Assembly (NCBI GenBank): GCA_038881895.1
Contig: JAVZOV010000002.1
Span: 62,001 to 126,000, forward strand
Length of the DNA stretch: 64,000 nt
Direction of reading: 5' to 3'
Origin: Thermoprotei archaeon
GTDB taxonomy: Archaea; Thermoproteota; Thermoprotei; Gearchaeales; WAQG01
Part shown: piece after piece, positions 34,811 through 44,204 of the stretch
How the letters are laid out: each line of letters starts with the position of its first letter
Position numbering within the stretch: position 1 is the stretch's first letter
Translations under genes and position numbers: made by a program
Notes under the pieces: generated by a model
Databases searched by the model: none
What the model was told of the DNA's origin: nothing
Seen by the model: the letters and a program-made list of their open reading frames with translations, nothing else

Positions 34811-35764
34811 TTAACCTTCAACTTTCCAGTAATTCTTTAATCCATTTTCATCGAGCTCAACTATGAATCCTCTTAATATTCCTTCAGTGTATTCACTACC
34901 AGGATTGACAATTACTGTTCTACCAATCTTATCGCTTGCGTAACTCTCGTGTATGTGTCCATGTAATCCTAGTAATGGCTGATATTTTTCTATCATTTTG
35001 CGTACAGCGGTGCTTCCTACATGTACCATCATTGGTTTCCCTCCTACGTATACAATTTTCATGTTTTTATCTAACTTGGGTGCGAGGTCTAATTTTGTAT
35101 TATATGGTGGAGGGTGGAAATTAAATATAGCTCTTTCCATATTGTGTACTTTCTTTATTTTCTCCTCAAGCATTTTTTCTAACTTCTTTTCATCAACTTC
35201 TCTAGGTGTTTTCCATGGTGTCGGATTTACATAATCGTTACTTACAATCTCATAACCATATGGAAGCTCTACAATTTTATCCAAAGGATATATTATGCCC
35301 CTATCAGAATATTCTTTTATGACTTCATCGATCCAAAACTCATCATCATTCCCAGGCATCGCCATAGCTATTACTTCTCTGATGTTTACTTTCTCAATCA
35401 AAAGATTCATCCATTTTCTTATACGCTCAGTAATAAGTTCTTTAAACAAGTTCTCAAGCTTCTTTTCATTAGAAGCTATCTCTTGGGCTTCTTGCACTGT
35501 CATTACTTTGTAATAATACCCTATACCTTCAATTTGTTCTTGGAGCTTCTTCAATTCTTCAATACTATTTATAGTATACTTTTTTCCTAGGAACTCAGTT
35601 TCATAATGCCCACCTTTATCATATATTGGTACTATGGCTTTTCCAGTAAGATCGCCTGAAAGTATCAACACATTGGCTTTATATACATTTACTGCATTAA
35701 TCCATTTACGCCACACAACAGTATTACCATGCACATCAACTGAGAAATAGCACCTTAATACCAT
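34811..35764 (-). CDS. Calcineurin-like metallophosphoesterase
   Basis: A 317-residue phosphoesterase. The metal motifs are DVHG (about 10-13), GDLTG, PGNDDEF (the usual GNHD His is Asp), FNFHPPP and HGHIHES. An insertion of about 90 helical residues separates the second and third motifs. The replaced His could alter catalysis or substrate. It is upstream of the nucleotidyltransferase on the same strand and probably cotranscribed. The substrate is not known. Confidence 0.85.
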   Translation of the reverse strand: MVLRCYFSVDVHGNTVVWRKWINAVNVYKANVLILSGDLTGKAIVPIYDKGGHYETEFLGKKYTINSIEELKKLQEQIEGIGYYYKVMTVQEAQEIASNEKKLENLFKELITERIRKWMNLLIEKVNIREVIAMAMPGNDDEFWIDEVIKEYSDRGIIYPLDKIVELPYGYEIVSNDYVNPTPWKTPREVDEKKLEKMLEEKIKKVHNMERAIFNFHPPPYNTKLDLAPKLDKNMKIVYVGGKPMMVHVGSTAVRKMIEKYQPLLGLHGHIHESYASDKIGRTVIVNPGSEYTEGILRGFIVELDENGLKNYWKVEG

Positions 35765-35863
35765 TCATTTCCGCACCACAAAATCTTTGTTAAAACAAGT
35801 AAATATATTTTACTAAAACAATAATAATCTATCAAATAAAAAACATAAACCACAATTATTCAC

Positions 35864-36631
35864 TTAGATGACCTTTTGAAGTCTAATCTCTTGAGGTTCA
35901 ATAATTATTTCTTGCCTATCATTAAACTCATTAGGAATCTCAGCATAAATTTCACTTTTCACACCTATTATTTTATCGTCCACTTTTGTTTCAAATGTGT
36001 AAGGATAAAATACATAGCGATCATCACGTAGAGTCTCATCAGGTGGTAATTTTAAAATAAAATCTCCACTTTTATTATTGATAACCTTAATATCTGCAGA
36101 AGAAAATTGGTACGCATAGGAATAAACTCGCTCATCAGATTTTAAATATTCAGTAACACGTAGTTCTATAATAGCATCCTTTACATTGCCTTGGTCTATG
36201 TTTAATGTACCACGAATAATATCGCCCGGTTTATAAAAAAGTCTATCAATAATGATTGTTTCTGATCTAGACGGAGGCATCATTTTTTGAGGATATACCC
36301 TAAACCTCATTTCTTTACGCGGAAAAAGGATCTTGCCGCCCAATCTTGGTATTCCACTAACTAACGACCATTTAATTGCAAATGTTTTTAATCCAAGACT
36401 TGGCGGAAGCCATGATGGATAGGTAAGAAGTTGTTCACCTTTTTTAATTTTCCATTTAATTGATTTATTAAAAATCGTTCTAAAGAATTTATTTTTCTTT
36501 TCTATATCAAAAAGTAGTGTAATTCCTGAGACATATAAATGTACTTCCATGTTTTCATTAGAAAGAGTATTGAAGATAACCTTTATAGGTTCCCCAACAG
36601 TAAGAACATTCTTCTCAATTAGTAATTGCAA
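35864..36631 (-). CDS. Arrestin-like beta-sandwich protein
   Basis: A 255-residue soluble protein with a beta-rich pattern. KNVLTVGEPIKVIFNTL opens a first beta-sandwich, and IIIDRLFYKPGDIIRGTLNI starts a second one. The KPGDIIRG repeat resembles arrestin-domain and Spo0M-type proteins, which have two such sandwiches. No signal peptide or membrane segment is seen. It begins 2 nt after the membrane protein gene ends, so it is probably a cytoplasmic partner of it. The assignment rests on fold-like patterns only. Confidence 0.55.
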   Translation of the reverse strand: MQLLIEKNVLTVGEPIKVIFNTLSNENMEVHLYVSGITLLFDIEKKNKFFRTIFNKSIKWKIKKGEQLLTYPSWLPPSLGLKTFAIKWSLVSGIPRLGGKILFPRKEMRFRVYPQKMMPPSRSETIIIDRLFYKPGDIIRGTLNIDQGNVKDAIIELRVTEYLKSDERVYSYAYQFSSADIKVINNKSGDFILKLPPDETLRDDRYVFYPYTFETKVDDKIIGVKSEIYAEIPNEFNDRQEIIIEPQEIRLQKVI

Positions 36632-36633
36632 TT

Positions 36634-37257
36634 CTAATCCCCCACAATCACTTCACAGAGATAATAATCCCTAAGCCATCCTGGTTTTCTTAGAATTTTT
36701 ATCCCATCATAATCAGTATTGAACAGATGCAAACGATATTTTTTAGGTGGGATTTTCTCCCTCTTCAAGTATTCGATGAAATTCCTAACCAATGAGTTCA
36801 CAGTCAATTTGAGTTGTTCGACCTTACCATGCTGATTTGAGATTGCCTTTTCATAATACATAAACATCCTATCTAGTGTGTACCATCTAAGTATTAGCAA
36901 GAAATACAGCATTCCTAATGAAGCATAAATTAATAACATTCCAGAATCGGGCCATCTGATTAATACTAAAAAGCTAAATAACAATAACAAATACACAATT
37001 CTTAAACCGAATTTAACAAGAACATAGACGTTCGCAAATTTCTTAGCGTCGGGATCTCTAAGTGCTAAGTTAATTAATGTATCGATATCTCGTTGAAGAC
37101 TGAGCCATTTTCTAGGTAATGAATCCTCGATTTCGCGCCATTGTCTTATTTTCGCATCAACTCTTTTTGGATTAGTATTTCTTCCTACTCTATAACCATC
37201 AAACGCCTCTATAACAAAAGCAAAATCAGATAACATTTTACTGATATCCTTTGTCAT
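36634..37257 (-). CDS. Two-TM protein paired with an arrestin-like protein
   Basis: A 207-residue protein. About 85 mainly helical residues precede two hydrophobic segments (LRIVYLLLLFSFLVLIRW, then LLIYASLGMLYFLLILR), and a basic helical C-terminal domain of about 65 residues follows. I do not recognise the family. It is the first gene of a two-gene operon with 2 nt spacing to the arrestin-like gene. The layout suggests a membrane anchor or receptor with cytoplasmic ends. Confidence 0.55.
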   Translation of the reverse strand: MTKDISKMLSDFAFVIEAFDGYRVGRNTNPKRVDAKIRQWREIEDSLPRKWLSLQRDIDTLINLALRDPDAKKFANVYVLVKFGLRIVYLLLLFSFLVLIRWPDSGMLLIYASLGMLYFLLILRWYTLDRMFMYYEKAISNQHGKVEQLKLTVNSLVRNFIEYLKREKIPPKKYRLHLFNTDYDGIKILRKPGWLRDYYLCEVIVGD

Positions 37258-37451
37258 TCAACCCACGATATATTAAAGTGTAAAAGCTACTTTATTTTCT
37301 TTTCTAATTAGCAAACATGATATTTATGTTGGCAAGATTACACATAACCATGATAATTTGTGACTCTACTTCATTAATAGTATTTAAACTTATCGTGTAT
37401 TATTACAAAAGATTTATAAATTCTTAATGCACAAAATATATTTGATCTGCT

Positions 37452-39176
37452 ATGGGAGAAGCCGCACCACCTACAGTTTTTGTTAGAAGAGCTTCTGGAT
37501 TAGTAAGGACGATAGGACCATTTACTGCCTTCATGCTAGTATTCAGTCATACTGTGGGAGGAGGCATACATAAACTTTCAGTAATTGCAGCTTATAATAA
37601 TCCAGGTGCTGACATAGCTTTATCTTTTCTTATCCTAGGATTAATAGCAGCAATCCCAACAGCACTAGTTTACACACTGTTAGGTTCATTAATGCCAAGA
37701 ACAGGTGGAGACTACATCTTCATAACACGAGGCCTTAACCCAGCAATAGGTTTTCTTGCTTCTTGGGGCTTCTGGTTCACAGAAGTACTCTCCTATGGTA
37801 TAATAGCATGGTACTCAATTGATTTCTTTGCGACAGCTTTCACTTCCGCAGGCATAGCGCTAAATGATCCTGGTTATATTTATACTGCCAAATGGTTAGC
37901 GTCCATGGAAGGGCATTGGGTTATTGGATTGCTTCTAGTGTTCGGCTTTGGTATTTTAGCATTATTAGGAATGAGAATATACGGTCTAATAGTAAGTGTG
38001 CTAGGAACAATAGCAGTAATAGGAGTCTTATCAAATGTTGCAATTCTAGCTGGAAAAACGCCGGAGGCCGCTGCAGCAGGATGGGACGCTGTATTTGGTG
38101 CAGGAACTTACGATGCAATAATCAAAGCAGCATTTAATCTGGCAGGAAAACCAACAATACCATATGTGGTCACTCCATTTAATATGACGTCAACAATTAA
38201 TGCTGGAGTTGCAGCTATATGGGCATATATAGGCATCACGGCTGCAGTTTATGCTGGAGGAGAACTAAAAAGTCCTAGCAGAACATTAATAATAGCACAA
38301 GTGCTTGGTACATTACTGATAATCGCATATTATATAACATTACCATACCTTGTATATAGCATTTGGACGGTACCTAAAAGTAAGCTCGATGAACTAGGCG
38401 TTACAAAATTATTATCAGATGCTGGGATTCCACCTGATCAGGTGAAATTTAATACACTCTATCAATATGTTTATAATAATTTAGCAGGAGGCAATGCTGC
38501 AAAATTGCCAGGACTCGGTATTAACTTCCACGTTATTGGAGGTGAAATAGCTGCGCCACCTCCCGGGCTTGTAACACCATATGTAATAAGTTTAGTGCCT
38601 GGCTCTGCGCCAATCCAAATATTTAATGCTGTGACCGTCGGTATAGTTCTTTTAAAAGATATCCCGGCATTTTTCGTAGTTAGTTCAAGAATGGTCTTCG
38701 CCTGGGCTTTTGATAGATTCTTCCCGGAGTTGTTTGCTGCTGTTAACGAAATGTTCCATAGTCCACACTGGGCTGTAATACTGACTATGTTCGGTGGATT
38801 CGCTGGGGTTGTACTTAACATACTTAGTGGTGAGTGGCTGGCATCAGTTGACACTACAATGTTATATCAAGTCGCAGTGATGTTCGCAAGCTTAGCAGCG
38901 ATCTTATTACCATGGGTTCGCAGAGATCTTTATGAAAAGGGTGCACGCTGGGAAATTGCTGGTGTTCCAATACTTACGATCGTTGGATTAATAGCATTTC
39001 CTGTTAACTTTTACTTCCTAATTGTTGCTGGAGCTTGGTTAAATATATTAAGAGACTTAGTTCTTCAATCAACATGGATGGGTTTTGGAGCTCTCATATT
39101 CATTGGTTTCATGGTTTATAACTATAAACGCGGAATCGACGTAAGAACCATATACACAGAAATACCACCCGCATAA
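37452..39176 (+). CDS. APC-superfamily amino-acid permease
   Basis: A 574-residue membrane protein with about 12 segments. The first helix contains FMLVFSHTVGGGIHKLS, a form of the unwound glycine motif of APC transporters. PRTGGDYIFITRGLNPAIGF (TM2-3) and AGGELKSPSRTLIIAQV (after TM6) are typical. An extracytoplasmic insertion of about 90 residues lies between the middle segments. It probably imports amino acids or amines. It has a TATA-like box about 35 nt upstream of the ATG. Confidence 0.88.
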   Translation: MGEAAPPTVFVRRASGLVRTIGPFTAFMLVFSHTVGGGIHKLSVIAAYNNPGADIALSFLILGLIAAIPTALVYTLLGSLMPRTGGDYIFITRGLNPAIGFLASWGFWFTEVLSYGIIAWYSIDFFATAFTSAGIALNDPGYIYTAKWLASMEGHWVIGLLLVFGFGILALLGMRIYGLIVSVLGTIAVIGVLSNVAILAGKTPEAAAAGWDAVFGAGTYDAIIKAAFNLAGKPTIPYVVTPFNMTSTINAGVAAIWAYIGITAAVYAGGELKSPSRTLIIAQVLGTLLIIAYYITLPYLVYSIWTVPKSKLDELGVTKLLSDAGIPPDQVKFNTLYQYVYNNLAGGNAAKLPGLGINFHVIGGEIAAPPPGLVTPYVISLVPGSAPIQIFNAVTVGIVLLKDIPAFFVVSSRMVFAWAFDRFFPELFAAVNEMFHSPHWAVILTMFGGFAGVVLNILSGEWLASVDTTMLYQVAVMFASLAAILLPWVRRDLYEKGARWEIAGVPILTIVGLIAFPVNFYFLIVAGAWLNILRDLVLQSTWMGFGALIFIGFMVYNYKRGIDVRTIYTEIPPA

Positions 39177-39195
39177 AAACCAAATAAACTATTTT

Positions 39196-40017
39196 TTATT
39201 CTAACTTACTTATTGCTCTAGTTATATCAGTTTTTGTTATTATACCAACTAGCTTATCTTCACTGTTTACTACTGGAAGTCCACTTATATTATACGTTAC
39301 CATTGCTTGGGCTGCTTCTGCTAGGTCAGCATTTTCTCTTATCACTATTAAATCTCTACTCATTATTGTTGATACCATTATTGATTTTAAAAGTAATGGT
39401 CTTAATATTTTTGAAATTCTCATTGATTTTAATTTTGTAAAAGAGATTTCAGGGAGGCTTCTTACAATATCAGCCAATGTTATTATACCAATAGGTTTAT
39501 TGTTTGCGTCAGCAACAACAATACGACTGATATTATTGTTAACCATTAAGTCTATAACTCTAAAGACTGTATCGAATGAACTTACTGATATAACATGTTT
39601 TGTCATATAATCTCTAACTAGCCATCTACCTTTCATTGTACTACAAAACTTAACTATATCAAATTTTGTTACAATACCCTTCAATTTTGAATCTTCTACA
39701 ATAACAAGTGAACTGATATTATGCTCAAGCATTTTTCTCGCAGCACTTTGAACCGTATCATTAGGTGATGCTGTTATCAAAGGATGTGACATAACTTCAG
39801 AAACTTTAATCTGATTAATTGGTTTTGTGATGTTTGTTAAATAACGTGTTATGTCTTTTTCAGTTACTATACCTATCGGCGTATCATTCTTAACAACTAC
39901 TAACCGTGAAATGCCATAGAAAAACATTTTTTCGCTAGCTTTATCTAGTGTCTCATCAGGATCAATTGTTATAACAGTTTGTGTGTATATATTTCTAATA
40001 AACAAATAAATCACCAT
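39196..40017 (-). CDS. Four-CBS-domain regulatory protein
   Basis: A 273-residue protein made of four CBS repeats (two Bateman modules). Each repeat shows the pattern of the sort PIGIVTEKDI, LKGIVTKFDIV, PIGIITLADIV and LVGIITKTDIT at about residues 50, 110, 180 and 262. CBS pairs bind AMP, ATP or SAM, so the protein probably senses energy or a ligand and acts on a partner not encoded beside it. It is convergent with the APC permease gene. Confidence 0.9.
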   Translation of the reverse strand: MVIYLFIRNIYTQTVITIDPDETLDKASEKMFFYGISRLVVVKNDTPIGIVTEKDITRYLTNITKPINQIKVSEVMSHPLITASPNDTVQSAARKMLEHNISSLVIVEDSKLKGIVTKFDIVKFCSTMKGRWLVRDYMTKHVISVSSFDTVFRVIDLMVNNNISRIVVADANNKPIGIITLADIVRSLPEISFTKLKSMRISKILRPLLLKSIMVSTIMSRDLIVIRENADLAEAAQAMVTYNISGLPVVNSEDKLVGIITKTDITRAISKLE

Positions 40018-40310
40018 ATAATACCCTCTTGCTACCTATATTAATACTTATTTACTAATTCTATGCAAATTCTTGCATAATACGTATGATTTATTTGAGT
40101 TATTGTTATGAGATCAATTACAGTATCGTAAAAGCTCCGGTTCTTAGGGTATTATTTTATTCATAAAATAACATTCATGTTGAAAAATCAAGCAGACGTT
40201 TTCTGATGTTTTTTGTCTTAAAGGATGGAGTTTATCATAGTTATGCAATCTTATGCGATTGCTTGTTTTCTACATAAAAGATAAATATTTTGTGTTATCT
40301 TAATTGTGCT
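40018..40310. other. Intergenic region with the GlcD promoter
   Basis: A TATA-like box, aaagataaatatttt (40277-40291), is centred about 27 nt before the ATG at 40311. Nothing else is recognised in the 293-nt gap. Confidence 0.5.
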
Positions 40311-41723
40311 ATGGTAGATAATGATGAGTTCATTAATGAATTGAAGTACAGACTTGGTGAAAAGGTGAGTAGTGATAGTGTTGATTTATTGCTTCATAAT
40401 AGGGATGCTACTCTGATTGAGGGGACTGCGATAGCTGTTGTCATGCCTACTTCTGTTTATGAGGTGTCAGAGGTTATGAAAATTTGTTATAAATATGCAG
40501 TTCCTGTTTGTCCTCAAGGTTCTTTAACTTCATTGACTGGTGCGTCTGTGCCTCAAGGTGGTATAGCTTTAGATCTTTCTAAAATGAATAAGATTATTGA
40601 AGTGCATCCTTTAGATGGTTATGTTGTAGTGGAAGCTGGTGTTAAGATTGAAGAGTTGAATGAATATTTAAAAAGTTATGGCATGTTCTTTCCTATTGAT
40701 CCGGCCTCTGCTAAATCAGCTACTGTAGGTGGTGCGATAGCTACTAATGCTGGTGGTATGAGAGGGTTTAGGTTTGGGACTATGGCTAACTGGGTGCTTG
40801 GTTTAGAGGTTGTTTTATCTGATGGAAAGATTATTAGGATTGGTGGTAAGACTCTAAAACGTCGACAGGGATATAATCTTGTTGGTCTTTTCATAGGGAG
40901 CGAAGGAACTCTTGGAATTATAACAAAAGCCATATTAAAAATCACAAAATTACCAGAGGGCATAGTTAGAATAATTGCTACTTTTCCGTCTTATAAAGAA
41001 GTTTCAAAAGCAGCTTTGGAGTTACGTAAAAATTTTAATCCACTTATAATAGAATTCATTGACAGTGAACTTGCCTCCATTATATCACAATACACCGACG
41101 TAAAGATACCAATAAAACCAGGTTTTATAATGATTGTTGATATTGACGGGCCGCCTGATTCATTGCCTCAAAAAGCTAACGAAGTAGTAGAGCTCTTTAA
41201 GAATTTAGGTGCTGTTGATGTTAAATGGAGTATGGATCCTAAAGAAATGGAGAAGTTCTATGAGCTGAGACGTGCGCTGTACTCTGCTGAATTAAATCTA
41301 AGATCGATATATTCATTAAATATGATACTAGAGGATTTGATAGTGCCACCGACAAGGGTTTCTGAATTTATTGAAAAGATACATGAGCTTTCGAAAAGTA
41401 TGGGTCTTAAAGTGGCACTTGGAGGTCATTTAGGTGACGGTAATATACATCCCTCCATATATTATAGTAATTCAGAGAAAGCAAAAATTAAAGAGTTTCA
41501 CGAAGAAGTTTGCAAGCTTGCGATAGAACTAGGTGGAGGAATCAGTGCTGAACATGGAATAGGATTAACTAAAATTGATGCATTGAAATTTGAACTCGAA
41601 ATGTTAGGGTCAGAATACGCCCTTGATATAATGAGAAACATCAAAAAACTTTTTGACCCCAGAAACATTTTGAATCCTAGAAAGATGATTATTTTAAAAG
41701 AGGCAGTAAACAGTGATGAGTAA
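40311..41723 (+). CDS. FAD-linked lactate/glycolate oxidase subunit (GlcD-like)
   Basis: A protein of about 470 residues of the GlcD/D-lactate-dehydrogenase family. The FAD-binding PCMH domain has VCPQGSLTSLTGASVPQGG, GGAIATNAGGMRGFRFGTM and the IGSEGTLGIITKAILK segment. The C-terminal domain includes KVALGGHLGDGNIHPSIYY and GISAEHGIGLTK, with the conserved HGDGN-type loop. It should oxidise lactate or glycolate and pass electrons to the Fe-S proteins encoded next. I chose the ATG at 40311 since a TATA box lies about 27 nt upstream; the stop overlaps the next start by 8 nt. Confidence 0.92.
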   Translation: MVDNDEFINELKYRLGEKVSSDSVDLLLHNRDATLIEGTAIAVVMPTSVYEVSEVMKICYKYAVPVCPQGSLTSLTGASVPQGGIALDLSKMNKIIEVHPLDGYVVVEAGVKIEELNEYLKSYGMFFPIDPASAKSATVGGAIATNAGGMRGFRFGTMANWVLGLEVVLSDGKIIRIGGKTLKRRQGYNLVGLFIGSEGTLGIITKAILKITKLPEGIVRIIATFPSYKEVSKAALELRKNFNPLIIEFIDSELASIISQYTDVKIPIKPGFIMIVDIDGPPDSLPQKANEVVELFKNLGAVDVKWSMDPKEMEKFYELRRALYSAELNLRSIYSLNMILEDLIVPPTRVSEFIEKIHELSKSMGLKVALGGHLGDGNIHPSIYYSNSEKAKIKEFHEEVCKLAIELGGGISAEHGIGLTKIDALKFELEMLGSEYALDIMRNIKKLFDPRNILNPRKMIILKEAVNSDE

Positions 41724-42102
41724 AATTATTAATATCTTTGATGAAAATCAGGCATTAAACATAGCTAAGAGATGCTCATGGTGTGGTTTTTGTGAGTCGA
41801 TATGTCCTACATTTCTTTTAACTCGTGATAAAGCTTTAGGACCAAGAGGAAGAGTTTGGCTGTTTATAGCACTAATGACAGATCAGCTTAGTTTTAATGA
41901 TCCAACAGGGAATACAATTAAGTCAATTTATAATTGTCTAACGTGCAAAGCATGTACAAATGCTTGTCCAGCACGCATAGATGTGCCCATCTTAATGATA
42001 ATAGCGAGAAGATTAATGGTTAGGAAAGATTTTTACCACAAATCTTTTTATGTGCAATCAATTTTAGAAAAGACTAGAAATCCACTCAAAGAGGAAAAGT
42101 GA
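41716..42102 (+). CDS. Fe-S subunit, N-terminal half (GlcF/HdrD-like)
   Basis: A 128-residue protein with two [4Fe-4S] motifs, CSWCGFCESICP and CLTCKACTNACP, separated by GPRGRVWLF. It matches the first domain of GlcF, the electron-accepting partner of GlcD. Normal GlcF continues with two cysteine-rich CCG domains; here a TGA stops the frame at 42100, and the same frame resumes with a decayed CCG sequence (next feature). The short protein may still be used with the CCG protein encoded at 43302. Confidence 0.85.
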   Translation: MSKIINIFDENQALNIAKRCSWCGFCESICPTFLLTRDKALGPRGRVWLFIALMTDQLSFNDPTGNTIKSIYNCLTCKACTNACPARIDVPILMIIARRLMVRKDFYHKSFYVQSILEKTRNPLKEEK

Positions 42103-42432
42103 ATCATCAAAATGGATCAAGGATTTAAACATAACTAGAAAAAGTTAAAAAATATTGCTTGTTTTGCACGTCATGATTCATGTTGTTATAGGCGTTCAAA
42201 CAAAGGAATTAGTACACGATAAACTGAGTATGCGTGCAATTGGGGATTAGATTGGTACATCAAAACTTGAGAATGAGATTACAAAAATAGAATAAAAAAG
42301 TTGGCTAATATTGGAGTGAGTATTATTGTAGCACAGTGCACAACATGTATATTAATGATTAAAGGAGGATTGCGATCATTAAATGCTAATAAAAAAGTTT
42401 TAGGTCCAAAGAATTGGTATATAAGCTGGTAG
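42103..42432 (+). pseudogene. Decayed CCG-domain tail of the GlcF-like gene
   Basis: In the same frame as the Fe-S gene, interrupted by TGA and other stops, I read IACFARHDSCCYRRSNKGI and KKLANIGVSIIVAQCTTCIL followed by MIKGGL. These match the ..HDPC.. and ..GA.ivvt.CP.C..ml. segments of a CCG (DUF224) domain. The middle CCG motif has gone and the first CCG domain is absent. The gene has thus lost most of its second half. Confidence 0.6.
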
Positions 42433-42447
42433 TTGCAAGTGAGTAAT

Positions 42448-43215
42448 ATGATGGATCTTAAAAAAAGCGTTGATGTTGTGAAGCCTATTTCAGGGGTGCC
42501 TGCGGTAACTATTAGAAGAATTAATCTAACGGTAATCTCGGACATTCATATAGGATATGAAGAAGAATTGGCGAAAAGTGGTATATTTCTTCCAAGATCT
42601 CAATTAACATCACTTCTTGAGAGAGTCAATGATCTTTATAATGCATCAAAAACAAAACGTATTGTGGTAAACGGAGATTTGAAACATAGTTTTGCTCGGC
42701 CAAGTAAACGCATCTCCATGGAAATATCAACATTTCTCAGCGCACTGTTGTCATACTATGAGGACGTTGTGATTGTGAAAGGTAACCATGATAATTATGT
42801 AGCAAATATAGCTAAAAAACATAATATTGATGTAGTTGATTACTTTTTTGAGAAAAACATATTGATAATCCATGGTCATAAAGATCCAGGTAAAGAGTAT
42901 CTGGAGGGAAATGAGTATATCATAATTGGGCATGAACACCCATCAATAGGTATTAGAGACGATATTGGGCATTTAAATAAATTTATAGTAATACTTTATG
43001 TCCCGACAGTAATGAATAATGTGATAGTAGTTCTTCCCCCATTTTCGTTATTATCAGCAGGAACATTAATATCAACAAAATCGCGGAGTTCACTATTATC
43101 ACCAATACTTAAAAATTACGGAATATTAGAAGATGCAATACCATTCATAATAGAAAAAGAGTTAGGTCTCATAGAACTGCCTAAATTACAATTATTAGAG
43201 AATACGATACTGTGA
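42448..43215 (+). CDS. SbcD-related archaeal metallophosphoesterase
   Basis: A protein of about 255 residues. The calcineurin-type motifs are ISDIHIGYEEE, VNGDLKHSF, KGNHDNY, IIHGHKDPG and IIGHEHPS. It corresponds to the archaeal SbcD-related phosphoesterase family. The substrate is unknown. It sits between the Fe-S genes of the lactate cluster, directly after the decayed tail. I chose the ATG at 42448, preceded by GTGAG. TTG at 42433 is possible. Confidence 0.87.
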   Translation: MMDLKKSVDVVKPISGVPAVTIRRINLTVISDIHIGYEEELAKSGIFLPRSQLTSLLERVNDLYNASKTKRIVVNGDLKHSFARPSKRISMEISTFLSALLSYYEDVVIVKGNHDNYVANIAKKHNIDVVDYFFEKNILIIHGHKDPGKEYLEGNEYIIIGHEHPSIGIRDDIGHLNKFIVILYVPTVMNNVIVVLPPFSLLSAGTLISTKSRSSLLSPILKNYGILEDAIPFIIEKELGLIELPKLQLLENTIL

Positions 43216-43301
43216 GAACGTGAACGTTAACTTTATTTAAATAAATTTAATTTAAACAATGGTGATTAATTATTGAGGCGATCTCAGAATCGTGGATAGT
43301 C

Positions 43302-44192
43302 ATGCTTAAAAATATTATAAAAAGAAGTTTACAGGAAAACATGTTACCACTTCCAATATCAAAATCTGTTTGTCACAAATGGGCTTCCGGTTTAAACTTA
43401 AAAAAAGACAGTGACACAATACTGTACACTTCATGTTTATATCAGCTAATTCCCTATATCAACTCTTTTACAGAATACATGGAAAAATTTAATGTGAGTA
43501 GAGGTCATTTTTCTTCGCTGATTCCAATTCTCTCAAAGTTTTCATTTCTACTTAAGCCAAAAAAAGAGCTTACCGAAAAATCTGAAAAAATTCTAAGAAA
43601 CATAGTCAATGAACTTTCTATAACGATAAATTTTGGTTATTTATATGATGAGGAGCCCTATTCTGGAGCATTACTGTATGAACTGGGATTCGAAGATGAG
43701 TTCAGGGAGTATGTTAAAAAAGTAGTAGAAATTTTTAAATCAAATAACATAAAAAAGATCATCACAATTGATCCACATACTCATTATATATTGAAAGTTG
43801 TTTACCCTAAAGTTGTAAACTTTAACATTGAAGTCGTTAATTATTTAGAACTTATAAGGCCTATGAAGAAAGCAAACCTAAGTGTTGTGATACACGATTC
43901 TTGTCTATATTCAAGATTTCTTGATATGCATGATACTTACAGAAAAATTTTAGATAATATGAGCATAGAACGAAAAGAGCATCAAGTATTCACAGCGAAG
44001 GATGTTGGTGGGTGTTGTGGTGGACCAATAGAATCTTTAGCTCCAGAAATATCAAGAAGAATAGCGGAAATACGTGTAAATGAACTATCAAAACTTTCAA
44101 AGAATATAGTAGTAGTATGTCCAATATGTCTTGCAAACCTAAGTAGAGTACCCAGTAACGTAAATATTATTGACTTGGCCGAACTATTTTAA
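43302..44192 (+). CDS. LldE/LutA-like CCG-domain protein
   Basis: A 296-residue protein with two cysteine-rich CCG-type regions. The first is near LYTSCLYQLIPYINSF (about 41-56). The second has VVIHDSCLYSRFLDMHDTYR, KDVGGCCGGPIESLAPEI and VVCPICLANLS, a complete set HDSC/CCGG/CPIC. Such domains bind Fe-S and redox cofactors and serve lactate oxidation (LldE, LutA) and heterodisulfide reductase. It lies 12 nt upstream of the LutB-like gene and has its own TATA-like stretch at 43228-43255. Confidence 0.82.
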   Translation: MLKNIIKRSLQENMLPLPISKSVCHKWASGLNLKKDSDTILYTSCLYQLIPYINSFTEYMEKFNVSRGHFSSLIPILSKFSFLLKPKKELTEKSEKILRNIVNELSITINFGYLYDEEPYSGALLYELGFEDEFREYVKKVVEIFKSNNIKKIITIDPHTHYILKVVYPKVVNFNIEVVNYLELIRPMKKANLSVVIHDSCLYSRFLDMHDTYRKILDNMSIERKEHQVFTAKDVGGCCGGPIESLAPEISRRIAEIRVNELSKLSKNIVVVCPICLANLSRVPSNVNIIDLAELF

Positions 44193-44204
44193 AGGTGGGT
44201 AACA

